Positions 24,680 through 36,225 of a stretch of DNA of 64,000 bases are shown here, in pieces. The position numbers and the translations under genes are program-made. Below the pieces are notes generated by a model. That model did no database searches and had not been told where the DNA came from. It saw nothing but the letters and a program-made list of their open reading frames with translations. The stretch is taken from NCBI RefSeq assembly GCF_029962835.1, contig NC_080588.1, forward strand, positions 67,916,001 through 67,980,000, read 5' to 3'. The DNA comes from Magnolia sinica (lineage: Eukaryota; Streptophyta; Magnoliopsida; Magnoliales; Magnoliaceae). Numbering within the stretch: position 1 is the first letter of the stretch; each line of letters starts with the position of its first letter.

Positions 24680-25465
24680 TAGTTTATCTAATGGAACCCC
24701 ATCATTTTGTCTAATGGAACCCTATCACTTTATCAAATAAACCTATCACTTTGTCTATTGAAACTACGTTATTTTATTTGACAAGCCGCTACTTTATCTA
24801 GTGAAATCATGTCACTTTGCACAACAACATCGTCACTTTTTCTAATGGAACCAAGTCACTCTATTTGAAAACCCATCATTTTATCAAGAAAAACCCTATC
24901 AATTTGGCTGGCAACCCTATCACTTAATCTAGTGGAACATCATTACTTTGTCTAATGGAACCCCCTTACTTTGTCCAATTATCATGTCACTTTGTGTATT
25001 AGAACCTTCTCACTTTGTCTAGCACCCCTTTCACTTTATCTAGTGAAATCTCGTCACTTTGTCTAGCAACCTCGTCACTCTCTGTAGAACTCTGTCACTT
25101 GATGCAGTAGAACTTTGTCATTTTGTCCTACTACATAGTCTCTTTGTCTAGTAGAAGCTCATCACTTTATCTAACAACTCAATCACTTTGTCTAGTGAAT
25201 CTCGTCACTTCGTCCATCAGCCTCGTCACTTCGTTTTAGTGGAACCAAGTCACTTTGTCCGACAACCCATCACTTTTTCTGACAATCTGTAACTTTGTCT
25301 AATGAAACCTTATTTGTTTTATCTCGTTTAACCTTATTAATTTGTTTAGTAGAATCATGTTGCTTTGTCGAGCAACCTCGTCACTTTCTTTAATATAATT
25401 TTGTCACTTTGTCTAATAACCCTGTCACTTTGTCTAATGAACCCCGTCACTTTGTCTAATGACTA
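24680..25465. repeat. Minisatellite, TCACTTTGTCTAATGGAACC-like
   Basis: About 30 degenerate copies of a 22-25 bp unit (consensus TCACTTTGTCTARTGRAACC plus a few bases) run head to tail. The other arm holds a shorter inverted run (26010-26310, GGTTCCATTAGACAAAGTGA-like). Non-coding array that differs in length between the arms. Confidence 0.9.
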
Positions 25466-26009
25466 AGAAAAAATTATCGACAATGGATGGTCTATATTGT
25501 CAGTGGCCCCACATGATCTAAGACCCACGTTGAATTGTCTTATTACCATGAAAACTATTCATTATATATTGTTTCTAAAAACTGTGCTTAATTATCTTGA
25601 TGTTTAGTAAACTTAGGGGTTGTACCTCACTAGGATAGCCATTGACTCTATCAAACCATATTCAGTGTGTAGGATACACAGATGATGGGTATGTTGGTGT
25701 TCACGTGGAATAGGAGGAGCTAGATAATCTTGCGACTCTCTATTCCTCATTTCATTCGTATTTAATTTGTACTATCGTGTATTGTAAAAACTTAAGACAT
25801 TGATTTGTATAGGCCTTCAAGTAGCCATTCGATTATTTTGTTATGTATATTTGGACTCCCTCTTATACTTAATTTTTTTCTATTCCGTTAAATTGCTAAC
25901 TCCGATAAAGAAAAAAATATACGTAAAATTTGGGTTATCTTTAAAAATTAACACTCGAATTTTTGAAAAACGAGTAGTATACTCAGGTTTCGGGAATCGG
26001 TGTGATACA
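25466..26009. other. Foldback spacer, possibly an LTR scrap
   Basis: The only unique segment of the foldback. It has no gene-like ORF. Its right part (TCGGGAATCGGTGTGATACA near 25985-26010) vaguely resembles the GGGGTGTTACA end of the local LTR family, so an LTR fragment may lie here. Weak. Confidence 0.35.
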
Positions 26010-26552
26010 GACGTGATTATTGGTCAAAGTAACGGGGTTCCATTAGAAAAAGTGACGATATTCCACTAGATAAAGTGATGGAGTTGCTAGACAAATTGAT
26101 AGGGTTTCGCTTGATAAAATGATGAGTTTTCGAATAAAGTGACTTGGTTCCACTAGACAAAGTGACGATGTTATTCTGCAAAGTGACAGAAATTCACTAG
26201 ATAAAGTGGCGGCTTGTCAAATAAAATGATGGGGTTTCAATAGACAAAGTGATAGGTTCATTTGACAAAGTGATAAAGTTTCATTAGACAAAATAATGGG
26301 GTTCCATTAGTTAAACTAATGTGTCCATTTTATACAATCATCATGGTGGGTCCTATAAGTTAATTTCAAGGGTGGATATCTCTCTTCCAAATATTTTCTT
26401 TGGTGTGACTCACATGAATCTCATGTTAACCTAATTTTTTTGGATTTGGGCCTAAATGATTACACATCTAATTGTCAGAGTGGATTTTGCATACACAACA
26501 TGGTGGGCCCCCGCCAAAAATTCAATCCCCCATACTTCTCCAATTGTAAGAG

Positions 26553-26615
<63 letters not shown>

Positions 26616-27741
26616 CGTGACTCTTGATTTTTCCAAGGCCCACTGCGATGTTTATGTAATATCCATTATAAACATTGGCTATTAAGTCCCATATTGAGCA
26701 TAGAGATACACACTAAAGGAAATAGTTGGGAGAGATATGTCCACCCTTTATTTTAAAGCGTCAAACATTATACTTACATCAAAATCCACTTCAATAACTA
26801 GATTATTAACAAAAAAAAAAACATTTTACCAAAAATCATACCGATACATGAATCATTGGGACAAACTAATGGAAACAATTTGGAAGGCGAAGATTGCCTA
26901 TACATTATCTACAATCATGTAGTCAACCTAAATTATAGATAGAACTGATTTTATCGGCCTGTGGCCTAAAATGGGGTGACGCACCTTGTGGTCCAGGTTA
27001 ATTTTTCAAAAAACATCACAGTACGACCCTCCTAATCCACTAACTATTTGCTCATACCAGTAGCTTTGACAAAGGGACACTAGTAGCATATACCACAAAC
27101 TACAGCACTCTGTGTTGTTGGAAAAGCTCTATTGGCTCCACCATGATGTATGTATTTTATCCACGTCGTCCATTCATTTTTCAGATCATTGTAGTTCATG
27201 AGCACGAAATTGAGGAAGATCCAAATCTCAGGTGGGCCACACCATAAGAAACATTCGTGATTAGAAGATTAAAAACTTATTGGGGGCTACGAAACTTTTG
27301 AATCAAGCTGATATTTGTATTTTCTCCTCATCCATGTCTCCGTGACATTATCAGTTGGTTGGATGGAAAATAAACATTACATTGGGCTCTACGAAGTTTA
27401 TAATGGTATGTGTTCAATCACCACTTTTCCTATGGTGTGGTCCACTTGAGATATCGATCTATCTGTTTTTAGATTCATGCCCTGATGTAAGCGGACAAAT
27501 TGGATAAACAGTGTGGATAAAAATACAACCATCATGATTAGAGGTGGGCATCGAGTCAATTCGAACCGAGTTAGGGTTGACCCGACTCGATTCAACTTTG
27601 AAATAAGCCTAACCCAAACTCGACCTGACTCGATACTAAGTCCAGCATGCTTAACCCTATCCGAGTCCGAGTCTGGCCTTAACTAATCCGGACTGAGTAT
27701 GACCCGATCACTAGGTCCGATTCGGGTCAAGTTGGACCGAG
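26010..27741 (-). repeat. Foldback element, right arm
   Basis: The reverse complement of 23259-25465, much alike but with a shorter minisatellite and (TA)n (26557-26614). Matching landmarks include TGGTGGGCCCCCGCC, AATTGTTTCCATTAG (inverse), GGTATATGCTACTAGTGTCC and the terminal Gly/Arg-codon-like GACCCGACTCG run. Confidence 0.85.
26557..26614. repeat. (TA)n microsatellite, right arm
   Basis: About 58 bases of alternating TA, the counterpart of 24364-24445. Confidence 0.95.
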
Positions 27742-27754
27742 TTAGGTCGGGTGC

Positions 27755-28770
27755 AGTGCGGTGCATAGTCGTGTTAGCCAAGTTCTTAATTAAGTTTATT
27801 CATACAGCAGGTTCGGGAAGCTAAGGTACCTCCCTTTATATCATTACCCCAAACGAATGATCCATCTAGGGTCGTTACTCCTAATTAACCACATACGATA
27901 TGCAAATTGTAAGGCATCACCCCTAATAAAATAGCAGTCGATAAGCAAATTCAAGAGTTTATACTCGCGGTCACTACGGGGAGGCTCGTCACCTCAGCGT
28001 AGGCCGACAGCTCGAATACAGTGTCCCATACCACCATATTCGGCTCACGAGTTTGGGTTGCTCACTGGTCACTACGGGGAGGCTCGTCACCCCAACATAG
28101 GCCGACAGCTCGACCACAGTATCCTATACTACCATGCTCGGCTCATGAGTCTTAGCGGATCGTGGTACCATGGTTAAAATGAGTTTTTACACTGGTGGGG
28201 ATATCTTAGATTCAAGCAGTGGCATCCATACATGGTGAACATATAATAGGTCGATTGGTTTGTTAGGGAAGTTCAATTATTATGGGCACACACTAATGTA
28301 ATTGACATGGAGTGCATAAGCACCCCATGTGGCCTAACCACTGTTGACAATCCTCGTGCGACCCAGATTCGTCGAATTTTCCCAAATGTGACGCGACTAA
28401 TTCGGCCACCCGAACAGAGACTGTTACCGATTGCCTAGACTACGTTGTAGCCCCAATCTTACTTAGATGCAGTAAATAGATACATGTGATAAGCATTTCA
28501 ACATTTGACACACAATCCAAGTAAATACTTCATTTGAGCATTTTATCAAACACCTTTAACATGTTAACAAACACTTGCAATTTATCCATAAATTACGTAG
28601 AGGCAAATATGATTACATGAAATAAATTATACATACGTACAAGGTAATGTAAAATACTATCTTCATACTCGTAATAAGTACAAATCATCAACAATTTCTC
28701 ATTCAGACAATTCAACAAACACTTAAACTACACTATACCAAATACATAGACTAGATTAGTTACAACATAT
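27755..28770 (-). mobile_element. Truncated LTR, 3' portion (first segment)
   Basis: The reverse complement of the outer LTR at about 7300-8245: CCAAGTT...TTTATTCATACAGCAGG, AAGCTAAGGTACCTCC, GGAGGCTCGTCACC and GGCCGACAGCTCGA (twice) match. The last ~740 bases seen in the outer LTR are absent at 27755, so this copy lacks its 3' end. It is interrupted at 28770 by the CACTA element and resumes at 41628. Confidence 0.75.
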
Positions 28771-28789
28771 CACTACCAGAAAAATGGGC

Positions 28790-29090
28790 AAAGGCTACGG
28801 ATAAAAGCCGTAGCTAAAGGTCTATAGCTACGGTTAAAGTCCATAGCACGACCGTAGCCATTTGTGCCATAGCCGTAGGTCTTACAACTATGGCTACGGA
28901 TTTAATCCGTAACTATAGAAACAATAGGTACGGATTATATCCGTAGCAATACTTTCCGTAGCTTAAAGTATATATAGCTACGAATTATATCTGTAGCTAA
29001 AAGTAGAACAAGAACCGTAGTAATAGGCTAAAATTAGAAACAGCTACGGTTTCCAGATAAAGGGCTACGGTAAATAGCCGTAGCTAATGC
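28790..29090. repeat. CACTA subterminal repeats, left
   Basis: About a dozen copies of the 9-base motif TAGCTACGG or its complement, with variants (GGTACGGATT, CTACGAATT), lie within 300 bases of the left end. In CACTA families such arrays bind the transposase. Confidence 0.85.
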
Positions 29091-29334
29091 TTATTTTTTA
29101 TTTAAATAAAATATAATAATGGCATCTCTTTCCATTGTACATGCCTAATGGATCATTCATTCATTCATTCAAATACAATTATTCATTCTAATCAAACTTC
29201 ACAACTAAATTATTCATTCATTCAATCAAACACAATCCTTCATTCATTCAATCAAATACAATCATTCATTTTAATCCATTCACAAAATTGTACAATAACA
29301 ACATAATAGTTATATGTCTATTTAAAGTTTTCAT

Positions 29335-29462
29335 TGACAGCAAGATCCAATGCCTTCTCGCAGCCAAATAGCTTCTCAACAATCGCAAGCGAGAACTCCA
29401 TGGATGTGCCTCTACTAGTTATCAATTTACCATCAACTAATACCCTATTCTCAGCTTCGCTT
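29335..29462 (-). pseudogene. Captured DJ-1/PfpI-family fragment
   Basis: The minus strand reads ENRVLVDGKLITSRGTSMEF then SLAIVEKLFGCEKALDLAV. This is the C-terminal part of the second DJ-1 domain of plant DJ-1 homologues (the LITSxGPGTSMEFALAIVEKL motif). Two or three residues of the usual GPGTS loop are missing. In plants these proteins are linked to oxidative stress or glyoxal metabolism. Only one exon is present, so it cannot act alone. Confidence 0.85.
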
Positions 29463-29767
29463 TAATCTAAAAGCTTACTGCACATGGCTGAAAATAAATT
29501 TCATCATACAAACAAGTAGTCATATGAAAAAGCTATGCCCCGAAACTGAAGAACTAAATTATAGAGAAAGACAACAACGAGATGACATAAAAAAAGAAAG
29601 ACAATACTTGGGAGCATACACTGATCTTCTCATTTCTGAACAAGTAAAATCTGCAACAGCCAAAGACAAAATAAAAATTCAGCTATTCAAAATACCAACT
29701 AATATAGGTATAGCAATACCCACTAAATTTACAAAAATAGACATAGCTGTAGAGTTTAGATACATAC

Positions 29768-30255
29768 ATCCTTCCCCTCAAACTTCTCATCAATGATCTC
29801 AGCAGCTTTCCTTCCAACTTCATTGAGGAATGGGGTCAATACCATTGACAACACAACAATGATTATAAGCAACTTATTCAGCTCAAGTGGCAGTACTCCA
29901 AGCCTGCTCACAAAAGAGAATCATGACACAACATATTTGGAAATGATCAATAATCATGTACACTATCATGAAGATATATAGTGACTAACCTGTTTGCTAG
30001 TAAAAATACTACAAAACCAAACTCACCTCCTTGTGATAGAAGTAGTCTAATTTGTACACTTTCTTAAAATGTTAATCCAACACAAGGACCTATCACAGTT
30101 ATTATAAGTGTCTTGATGACAATTAGACCTGCCAAGAGCGAAAGTACATTTGGCCATTCTCGGAGAAGGAGCTGCATAGCAAAGAGCATAAGTTGTATAG
30201 AGAAAGCCTTGGGAGCAAATTGTAGCAAAATTTCTTCTACACATAAAAAGCACTT
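29768..30255 (-). pseudogene. Captured KEA3-like K+/H+ antiporter exons
   Basis: Two minus-strand exons. The first (30255-29990) reads MQLLLREWPNVLSLLAGLIV, IKTLIITVIGP, then RLLLSQGGEFGFVVFLLANR. After a GT...AG intron (about 29990-29907), the second (to ~29770) reads LGVLPLELNKLLIIIVVLSM then VLTPFLNEVGRKAAEIIDEK. These are neighbouring transmembrane segments of the CPA2 exchanger domain of plant K+ efflux antiporters, closest to the thylakoid type KEA3. A stop interrupts VGLTF*ESV. The intron is kept, so capture was from genomic DNA. Confidence 0.88.
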
Positions 30256-30499
30256 GATGCTATGCTCGTTATACTACAAAATGAAAAATTCATCTTTTTT
30301 TTTTTTTTTTTAAAGACAGGATATAAAAGATGTAGAAACTTAGATGACTACAACGTGGCTTAACTTCCCAGAACCATTTTAGAAAATTTAAACTAGATAA
30401 AGATCACAGAAATGCGGATCTCAAGATTAGAGATGAATTTTGGTGATATTAGAATCGACATCAAACTAATATCTAAGGAAGATGCAAAATTGTGCAATA

Positions 30500-30545
30500 T
30501 ATAAAACCAAAAAAGAAAAACAAAAAAAAAAAAAAAAAAAACCAT
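30500..30545. repeat. A-rich tract
   Basis: An A-rich run of about 40 bases with a few C, inside the CACTA element. It could be an old retroposon tail, but no element is seen beside it. Confidence 0.6.
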
Positions 30546-30956
30546 AACATCTAATAAGACAACCATAACCACCTGATGATTGCAATACAAATGAACATGA
30601 TGAGAAATTTTCAACAGTCCAAATTCAACGAACAAAGCTCACTGATGTAATGTTTCAATGATCTGAACCATTTATATGATGGTTTTCAGAAAGGATGGAG
30701 GATATCCAAAATAAATAAATAAAAATCATAGATGGGACTATTCCAAACCTTTGGTTGTTTAACTCTTTTTCTTACTTGTCCAAGCCTTCGTCTGTGTCAG
30801 CCCTGTAGAGCTAAAGGCCAACTCCAGCCTGGCCCTGGCCCTAGTCCGGCCCATTGCCACCCTATGTCAAGCGAGCATGCATTTTGCTGTAGGTGATCAA
30901 TTCTATGTGTATATCATGCAGCCGACTGTAGGTGATCAGTTCTATGAGCACATCCT

Positions 30957-31199
30957 CTAGTCCACCATTCTCAAAACTTGCTGCAGTCCACCACTTCCAA
31001 AAGAATGTCCACAAGATTGTATCATTGCATCATCCATGAGACTGCCACTAGATACCGCATCCACGTAAAGAAAATAATCAAATGTCCGAATTAATGCAAC
31101 ATCCTCCAGAATTAACAAATTAGCCTTCATGAGATCAGCAGCAGCTTCAACCAAAAGGAGCCCAACAAAATGTTCTTTTCTAATTTTGTAATTGATCAA
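30957..31199 (-). pseudogene. Captured U-box (PUB62-like) fragment
   Basis: The minus strand reads FDYFLYVDAVSSGSLMDDAM then IQSCGHSFGSGGLQQVLRM. The D/PMIQSCGHSFGxxGxQxVxRM string is the start of a U-box E3-ligase domain of the type I recall for plant U-box protein 62 and relatives. Upstream residues (DLMKANLLILEDVALIRT) are open but unassigned. Only the beginning of the domain is present. Family confident, subfamily less so. Confidence 0.65.
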
Positions 31200-31234
31200 C
31201 TAAAAGGAGCCCAACAAGCATATGTATAATCAGG

Positions 31235-31400
31235 AACATTTTGGCACCTGGTGTTGCTGATCCTCATGGCACTTGGCATGACTGCAAGCTTGAGATAAAG
31301 CAAACTTTCTAGATAAAGAACATTTTGGCACTTGTTGTTGCTAATCCTCATGGCACTTGGCATGACTGCAAGCTTGATATAAAGCAATGTTTTTCCAGTC
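31235..31400. repeat. Tandem direct repeat, about 85 bp x 2
   Basis: CATTTTGGCACYTGKTGTTG then CTRATCCTCATGGCACTTGG and CATGACTGCAAGCTTGAKATAAAGCAA appears twice in a row. Non-coding duplication inside the CACTA element. Confidence 0.85.
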
Positions 31401-32194
31401 AACTTGAAATAATGAAAGGTCTACTCTATACACTTTAAGGAATTGCTATCTAACTGTGAATGCTTCCATACATGGGAAAATTTTCAACTAATTAAGAAGA
31501 TTTTTTTTCCTGATTTTTTATGCAAAAATGGGATTTGAAATTGTAGCATTTGCAAAATGATGCAAAAATGAATCATGGTCTAAAGAACAAGAAATGAACC
31601 ATGTTGTTCTCTTTCTTCATGGGAGGTAGACTTCTTTAGATGCAGTTTTATTGCTGATTGTCTTTTCCTTCCGACACCCTAATTAAATTCAAAACCACAA
31701 TTTTTGAAATTTTAACAACTAAAGTTCAATAGAGTGGAAATAATGGAAACTGAAATTAACTTCCCTATCATTGGTACAAAGAGATGAGCTCCAAACTTCA
31801 GTTACTTCGGAAATTAACTTCCGACTACCACCATGATGTTTTTTTAGCCATCCAATCTGTTCATAAGGTCACACAAACCAGGATGAAGGGAAAACACAAA
31901 TATCAGCTTGATCCAAAACTTTGGCGGCCCCAAGATTTAATAAGTACAATTACAAACTACTCTAATCAAACAGCAATAAAGAATAGCAAAAGTTACTAAA
32001 AAAATATCCACATCAAATTCAAATAAGAGAGTAATAAACAAAGTTGCTGCATTCATAGGAGAAAAATGGAGAAAAAAAAAAGCATCACAGAAGCTGATCG
32101 ATTCAACGATCATGCATACAACCTGCTGCATTCAATCGCAGCAATGTGATGATATGCAGTGACCATCTATCTGGTACCATCAAATTCAGATTCC

Positions 32195-32500
32195 GGATTG
32201 TGATGAGTAGATATTATGAGAAGATGGTAATGCCTTTTGGGTTGTCGAATGCATCGACATAGGAGACGTTCTCAGCCAGGAAACAATATGCAAACTTGAG
32301 AGAGTGCCACTTAACAACAAATGCCATGTGGTTTGCGTGTGTATCTGTTTCAGCTTAAAAACAAGATAAATCCAAAGATCATATTGCTTATAACATCAGG
32401 AAAAAAAAAGTGAGCATAGGCTGCCCACCATCAAAACCCTTCAGATGTGTGTAGCCGCACACTTTATAGCCACTTAATGTGGGGTCGATGAAGCCATGGC
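32195..32500. other. Possible captured exons or RT scrap (unassigned)
   Basis: Two readings compete. On the plus strand, 32195-32270 gives RYYEKMVMPFGLSNAST, like the Ty3 reverse-transcriptase MPFGLxNA motif. On the minus strand, 32345-32222 is open and ends in a stop with HMAFVVKWHSLKFAYCFLAE then NVSYVDAFDNPKG, and 32490-32410 gives IDPTLSGYKVCGYTHLKGFD. The minus strand agrees with the other captured fragments, but I do not recognise the protein. Confidence 0.35.
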
Positions 32501-33593
32501 CTTCATTTTCAATTCGGCATCACTCTTCCTACCAAGGGAATTGCCAACGTTCACGAATAGATCTAAAATCACCATCAAATAGAATCTTGTCACGAATAGG
32601 TGTGTGTTTGATGGATCAAAGATCGGCACCTTAAGAACTAGAGCTAGCAATGCGTGGTATCCCCACATGTGTGGAGGCAGTATCTGTGCTCATCTGGCGG
32701 TGCATCTTGCGGGCCTGATCATTCCTTTGGTAATCTCTCATCAGCTAGAATTTCATTACTGGTGGCTTAAGTTCTCAATGGGGACATGCAACACTACCTA
32801 GAAGGTTAGATGAGGGATGTAGTAAAGGAAAGTGGTCGTCAACCACATTAGAGGATTGCAAGGACCAGGTGGGCCCCAAGAGTCTCAATGGCCCTTCAAA
32901 TCTTTAGTTGAGAAGCATTCTCAATGTGGTCTGAATTTATGCATCTTTGGCAGTTGGTGTAGATTTACAATCTATGAATGGGATTTTGGCCGGAGAAGGC
33001 CCATTTCGCTCAGTCAATGCAACAATCATATCAGGAATATCATTGTGTTAAATAAATAAATATATATATAGATGTAAGACTTTGCATGATTAACTTTTCA
33101 ACAGAAATCAGAGTTGTGTTTAAAGGACTTTCCACCAATCACCCATTCAGGCTAGTGGACCAAAACATACCATCCATCATCTGAATTACAAGGTGATATT
33201 CACTTCTTCATGGTTACATTGACACTAACATCATCTGTTGTGATATTTAAAGTATTAATATGATTCCCCAATTCTTGAACTTCAAACCATATGAAGTTCC
33301 TTTTTTGTCATTTCTAATTTTTCACTACCTCTGATTCTCTCTTTAGCAAATCACATTCTTTCGCCTCGAGTTTCCCTCCAAATCTCCAAGTCCTCTCCTA
33401 TCCTTGTGGTTTGACATAGTTGATAATTTCTCTACATCGTACTTGCACAGTACATTTGGTTTTTTTAAAAAAAATATATAAAAAAAACTCAAATTCCTAA
33501 CCAGTTAATTCCAAAGTCTTAGAAGCCCTGACTAGCATCAGCCCAAAACAGAGAGATAGCAGATGTTTCATAAGGCTCTTGTTGCATTGAAGG

Positions 33594-33760
33594 GAGAGAG
33601 AGAGAGATGGCGCTAGTTGCGTTGGAGGGAGAGAGATGGCGTTGGTTGCATTAGAGGGAGAGGCAAGAGAGGCTGAGAGAGCTGACGTGCGTTTTGCAAC
33701 GACGTTTGGAGTTGGTCGCGATGGAGGAAGATGTGAGAGAGAGAGGGGGGGAAATGAGAG
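33594..33760. repeat. GAGA-rich region
   Basis: Repeated GAGAGAGAGATGGCG(C/T)T(A/G)GTTG units, about three copies, merge with GA-rich sequence. It resembles a GA-rich 5' leader of a captured gene read on the minus strand, but no ORF is assignable. Confidence 0.55.
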
Positions 33761-35699
33761 AGTACTTCATGAGAGGTATGCGTGTGAGTGAGGCTGCGTG
33801 TACGAAAGATCTATATCTCACTTCTATTACTCGCGTAATGCGCGCTCTCTCTCCAACGAGAATTCCGCCCAAATCCCAACCGTTCCAAACATCCAACGGT
33901 TATGGATGAGGTGCGCATGTATGGCCATGCGAACCAGTGCGTAGCTGAGCATTCCTCTATATATATATATATAAGGCAACACATTTGCATTGAATTAATA
34001 TGGTGACCTAAACAAAAAACAAAAAATCCAACATTTTTAAACCAAATGCATATAAAACCAAAATTAATCCCATCTAGAAAATGAATAAAAATGTTAAAGC
34101 AACAAATCAAATGCTATAAAATTTACAAAATTACCACCAAACCCATCTCTAAGAAAAAAATCATTTCAAACTCACCAACATGGATGTAGCCATGCTCATT
34201 GTGAATAAAATGTTCATAACTTCATGGACTCCTATGCTTTCCATTATATTAAATTACATTAGGTGTGTGATTTACCAAAGACAACCTCCCATGTCACGCC
34301 CCAAACTCAGAAACCGGGCTCACAAAATTCCCGATCGCCGAATCCGGCGCCGACAGCCTCCGTAGAACCTCATTCTCGGTTCTCAGCGCCCATTCGCCAG
34401 GTTCCGATCCTGGGATGCTACAAGGAGAATTTTCAACATCAGTTTGATTCGTAATAAGCATAACCAAAGGCATAACCCACAACAACAACCAAAAACTCCA
34501 TCACATTTCCACTATAATCAAAAACTTTACAAGTACAAAGAGCATAAGGGAAATACAATGAAGATAGACCAAAAGCTCCAAAAAGATCAGCTACGCGCCC
34601 AAGCCTCAGCGCTGCTGTGATCCAACGTCACCTGCACGCAACGGTCGTGCATAAGCTTATAGAAAGCTTAGAGGGTGGTAATGTAGCTATGTAGTATCAG
34701 AATAATGCAGATCATGCTGATGAATGCCAAGAATACCATTAGCCATACCAAGGCCATACTGTGTAAAGAATGATGTCGGCCATACCAAGGCCATGCAATG
34801 CGAAATGCAACTCAAGCATGCAAATCCTCATCTAAGTCCACATATCAATACAGCTCAAAATCTGGAATATCACCAGGGTCTAGTACACTCCAAGCCAGAT
34901 TGCCGCCCCATCGCGCGCAATAAGGTGAGTGGAAAAGACCTCACTATCCGCCTGCCAATATCGGGCTCGGCTCGTCAATAGCGGACCCATTCCTCGAGCT
35001 GGTCAGACTCAGCCTAGCATTGCCCCCTACTCTCGGGTGGGTAAGGCCGCACCCCCTTCCAACCGACCACAACACAATGGAAAGCGCAACCGTCTGATAA
35101 TCGGCACTCAGCGCTCATGCATTCACTCGGTCTAGACGTTAGAGCAACCTCCTGGTACCATAAGGGTTTAGGGACTTTCACCCAGGAATATCTATCGCAC
35201 CCCATGTAGAACAGTATTTCCGGTATCCAATCTTGCCAACCATGATACGTCTGTGGAGGCTACGGCCCTGATGTCGCTAGGGCGTACAGTAACCATATCA
35301 CACAATGCGAATGCATGAATCACACTATTCAGTCATGCAGCAATCTTACGCGTATCGTGCGCTCATGTAGGGCGACACCCCCTGTACGGGAGCCCCTAAA
35401 CAATCTGCCCGAAGGCGTATGCTATGATCAGTCATTTCTCATATCAAGCATACGTATGATGCATATGATCATGAATCATGGAACTAAACATGTTATATAG
35501 GATGGATGATGTGCATAACGAAGACGGGCCTAGACGGCCTACACATTACACATACGAGCCTAACGATAGGCCCTAGGGAAAGTCATAATGCGGACATTTA
35601 ACCAACACTATACTTGCAATGGGGACGTCAAACCGCCATTGCTCCCCAGGTACAGCCCGATGTAAACATCATTACATAACCCATGTTGGGATCGTACAT

Positions 35700-36070
35700 T
35701 GCAATGGACCTTAGGTACATCCCATTGGGCCTTAAATACGTCAAATGGACCATATCATATGGGCCTTATATTCATCAAGTGGGCCACATCATTGGGCCAC
35801 ACCAATGGGCCTTATGTGCATTGCAATGGACCATGACCCGTGGGCCTTAGAATGCATCAAATGGGCCTAATCTTATGGGCCTTATGTGTATCAAATGGGC
35901 CTCGCCAATTGGGCCCCCATATGTACATCAAATGGGCCTCAACCCATTAGCCCCATTACATTTTAATGGGCCTCGACCCATGGGCCCCTAATGCATTAAA
36001 TGGGCCTCGACCCATGGGCCTTGCATATACATCAAAGTGGGCCTCAACCATGGGCTACAAGTACACTGAG
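35700..36070. repeat. ATGGGCC-type short tandem repeats
   Basis: About 20 copies of 15-30 base units with the core (A)TGGGCCTCGACCCATGGGCC or CAAATGGGCCT are arranged irregularly. Each carries short inverted GGGCC/GGCCC pairs. Non-coding, within the nested LTR-like element. Confidence 0.8.
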
Positions 36071-36103
36071 GTGGGCCCCCACCAATATTATATTAAACAT
36101 GAT

Positions 36104-36225
36104 ATAATATATAATATATATATATATACATAATACATATGATATTATATATGATATAATATTATATATATATAAACACACACGCACACACCACACACGC
36201 ATGCACCCACCCACACACGCATGCA
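36104..36225. repeat. (AT)n / (CA)n microsatellites
   Basis: An AT-rich run (36104-36172) is followed by an ACACAC/GCATGCAC run (36174-36230). Confidence 0.85.

Larger units (their letters stand above)
23259..25465 (+). repeat. Foldback element, left arm
   Basis: The left arm of a ~4.5 kb structure whose right arm (about 26010-27741) is its reverse complement with small differences. Order in this arm: GACTCGG-rich segment, GTGGACCACACC/ATCATGG module, a segment around 24000, (TA)n, then a minisatellite. No protein is encoded. It could be a foldback or MULE-type non-autonomous element, or a local inverted duplication. Confidence 0.85.

Noticed and set aside
35700-36070. CRISPR-like or other regular spacer array in the GGGCC repeats
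   Set aside because: The units vary in length, the spacers are not unique, and this is a plant nuclear sequence. It is a degenerate short repeat in an LTR-like element.
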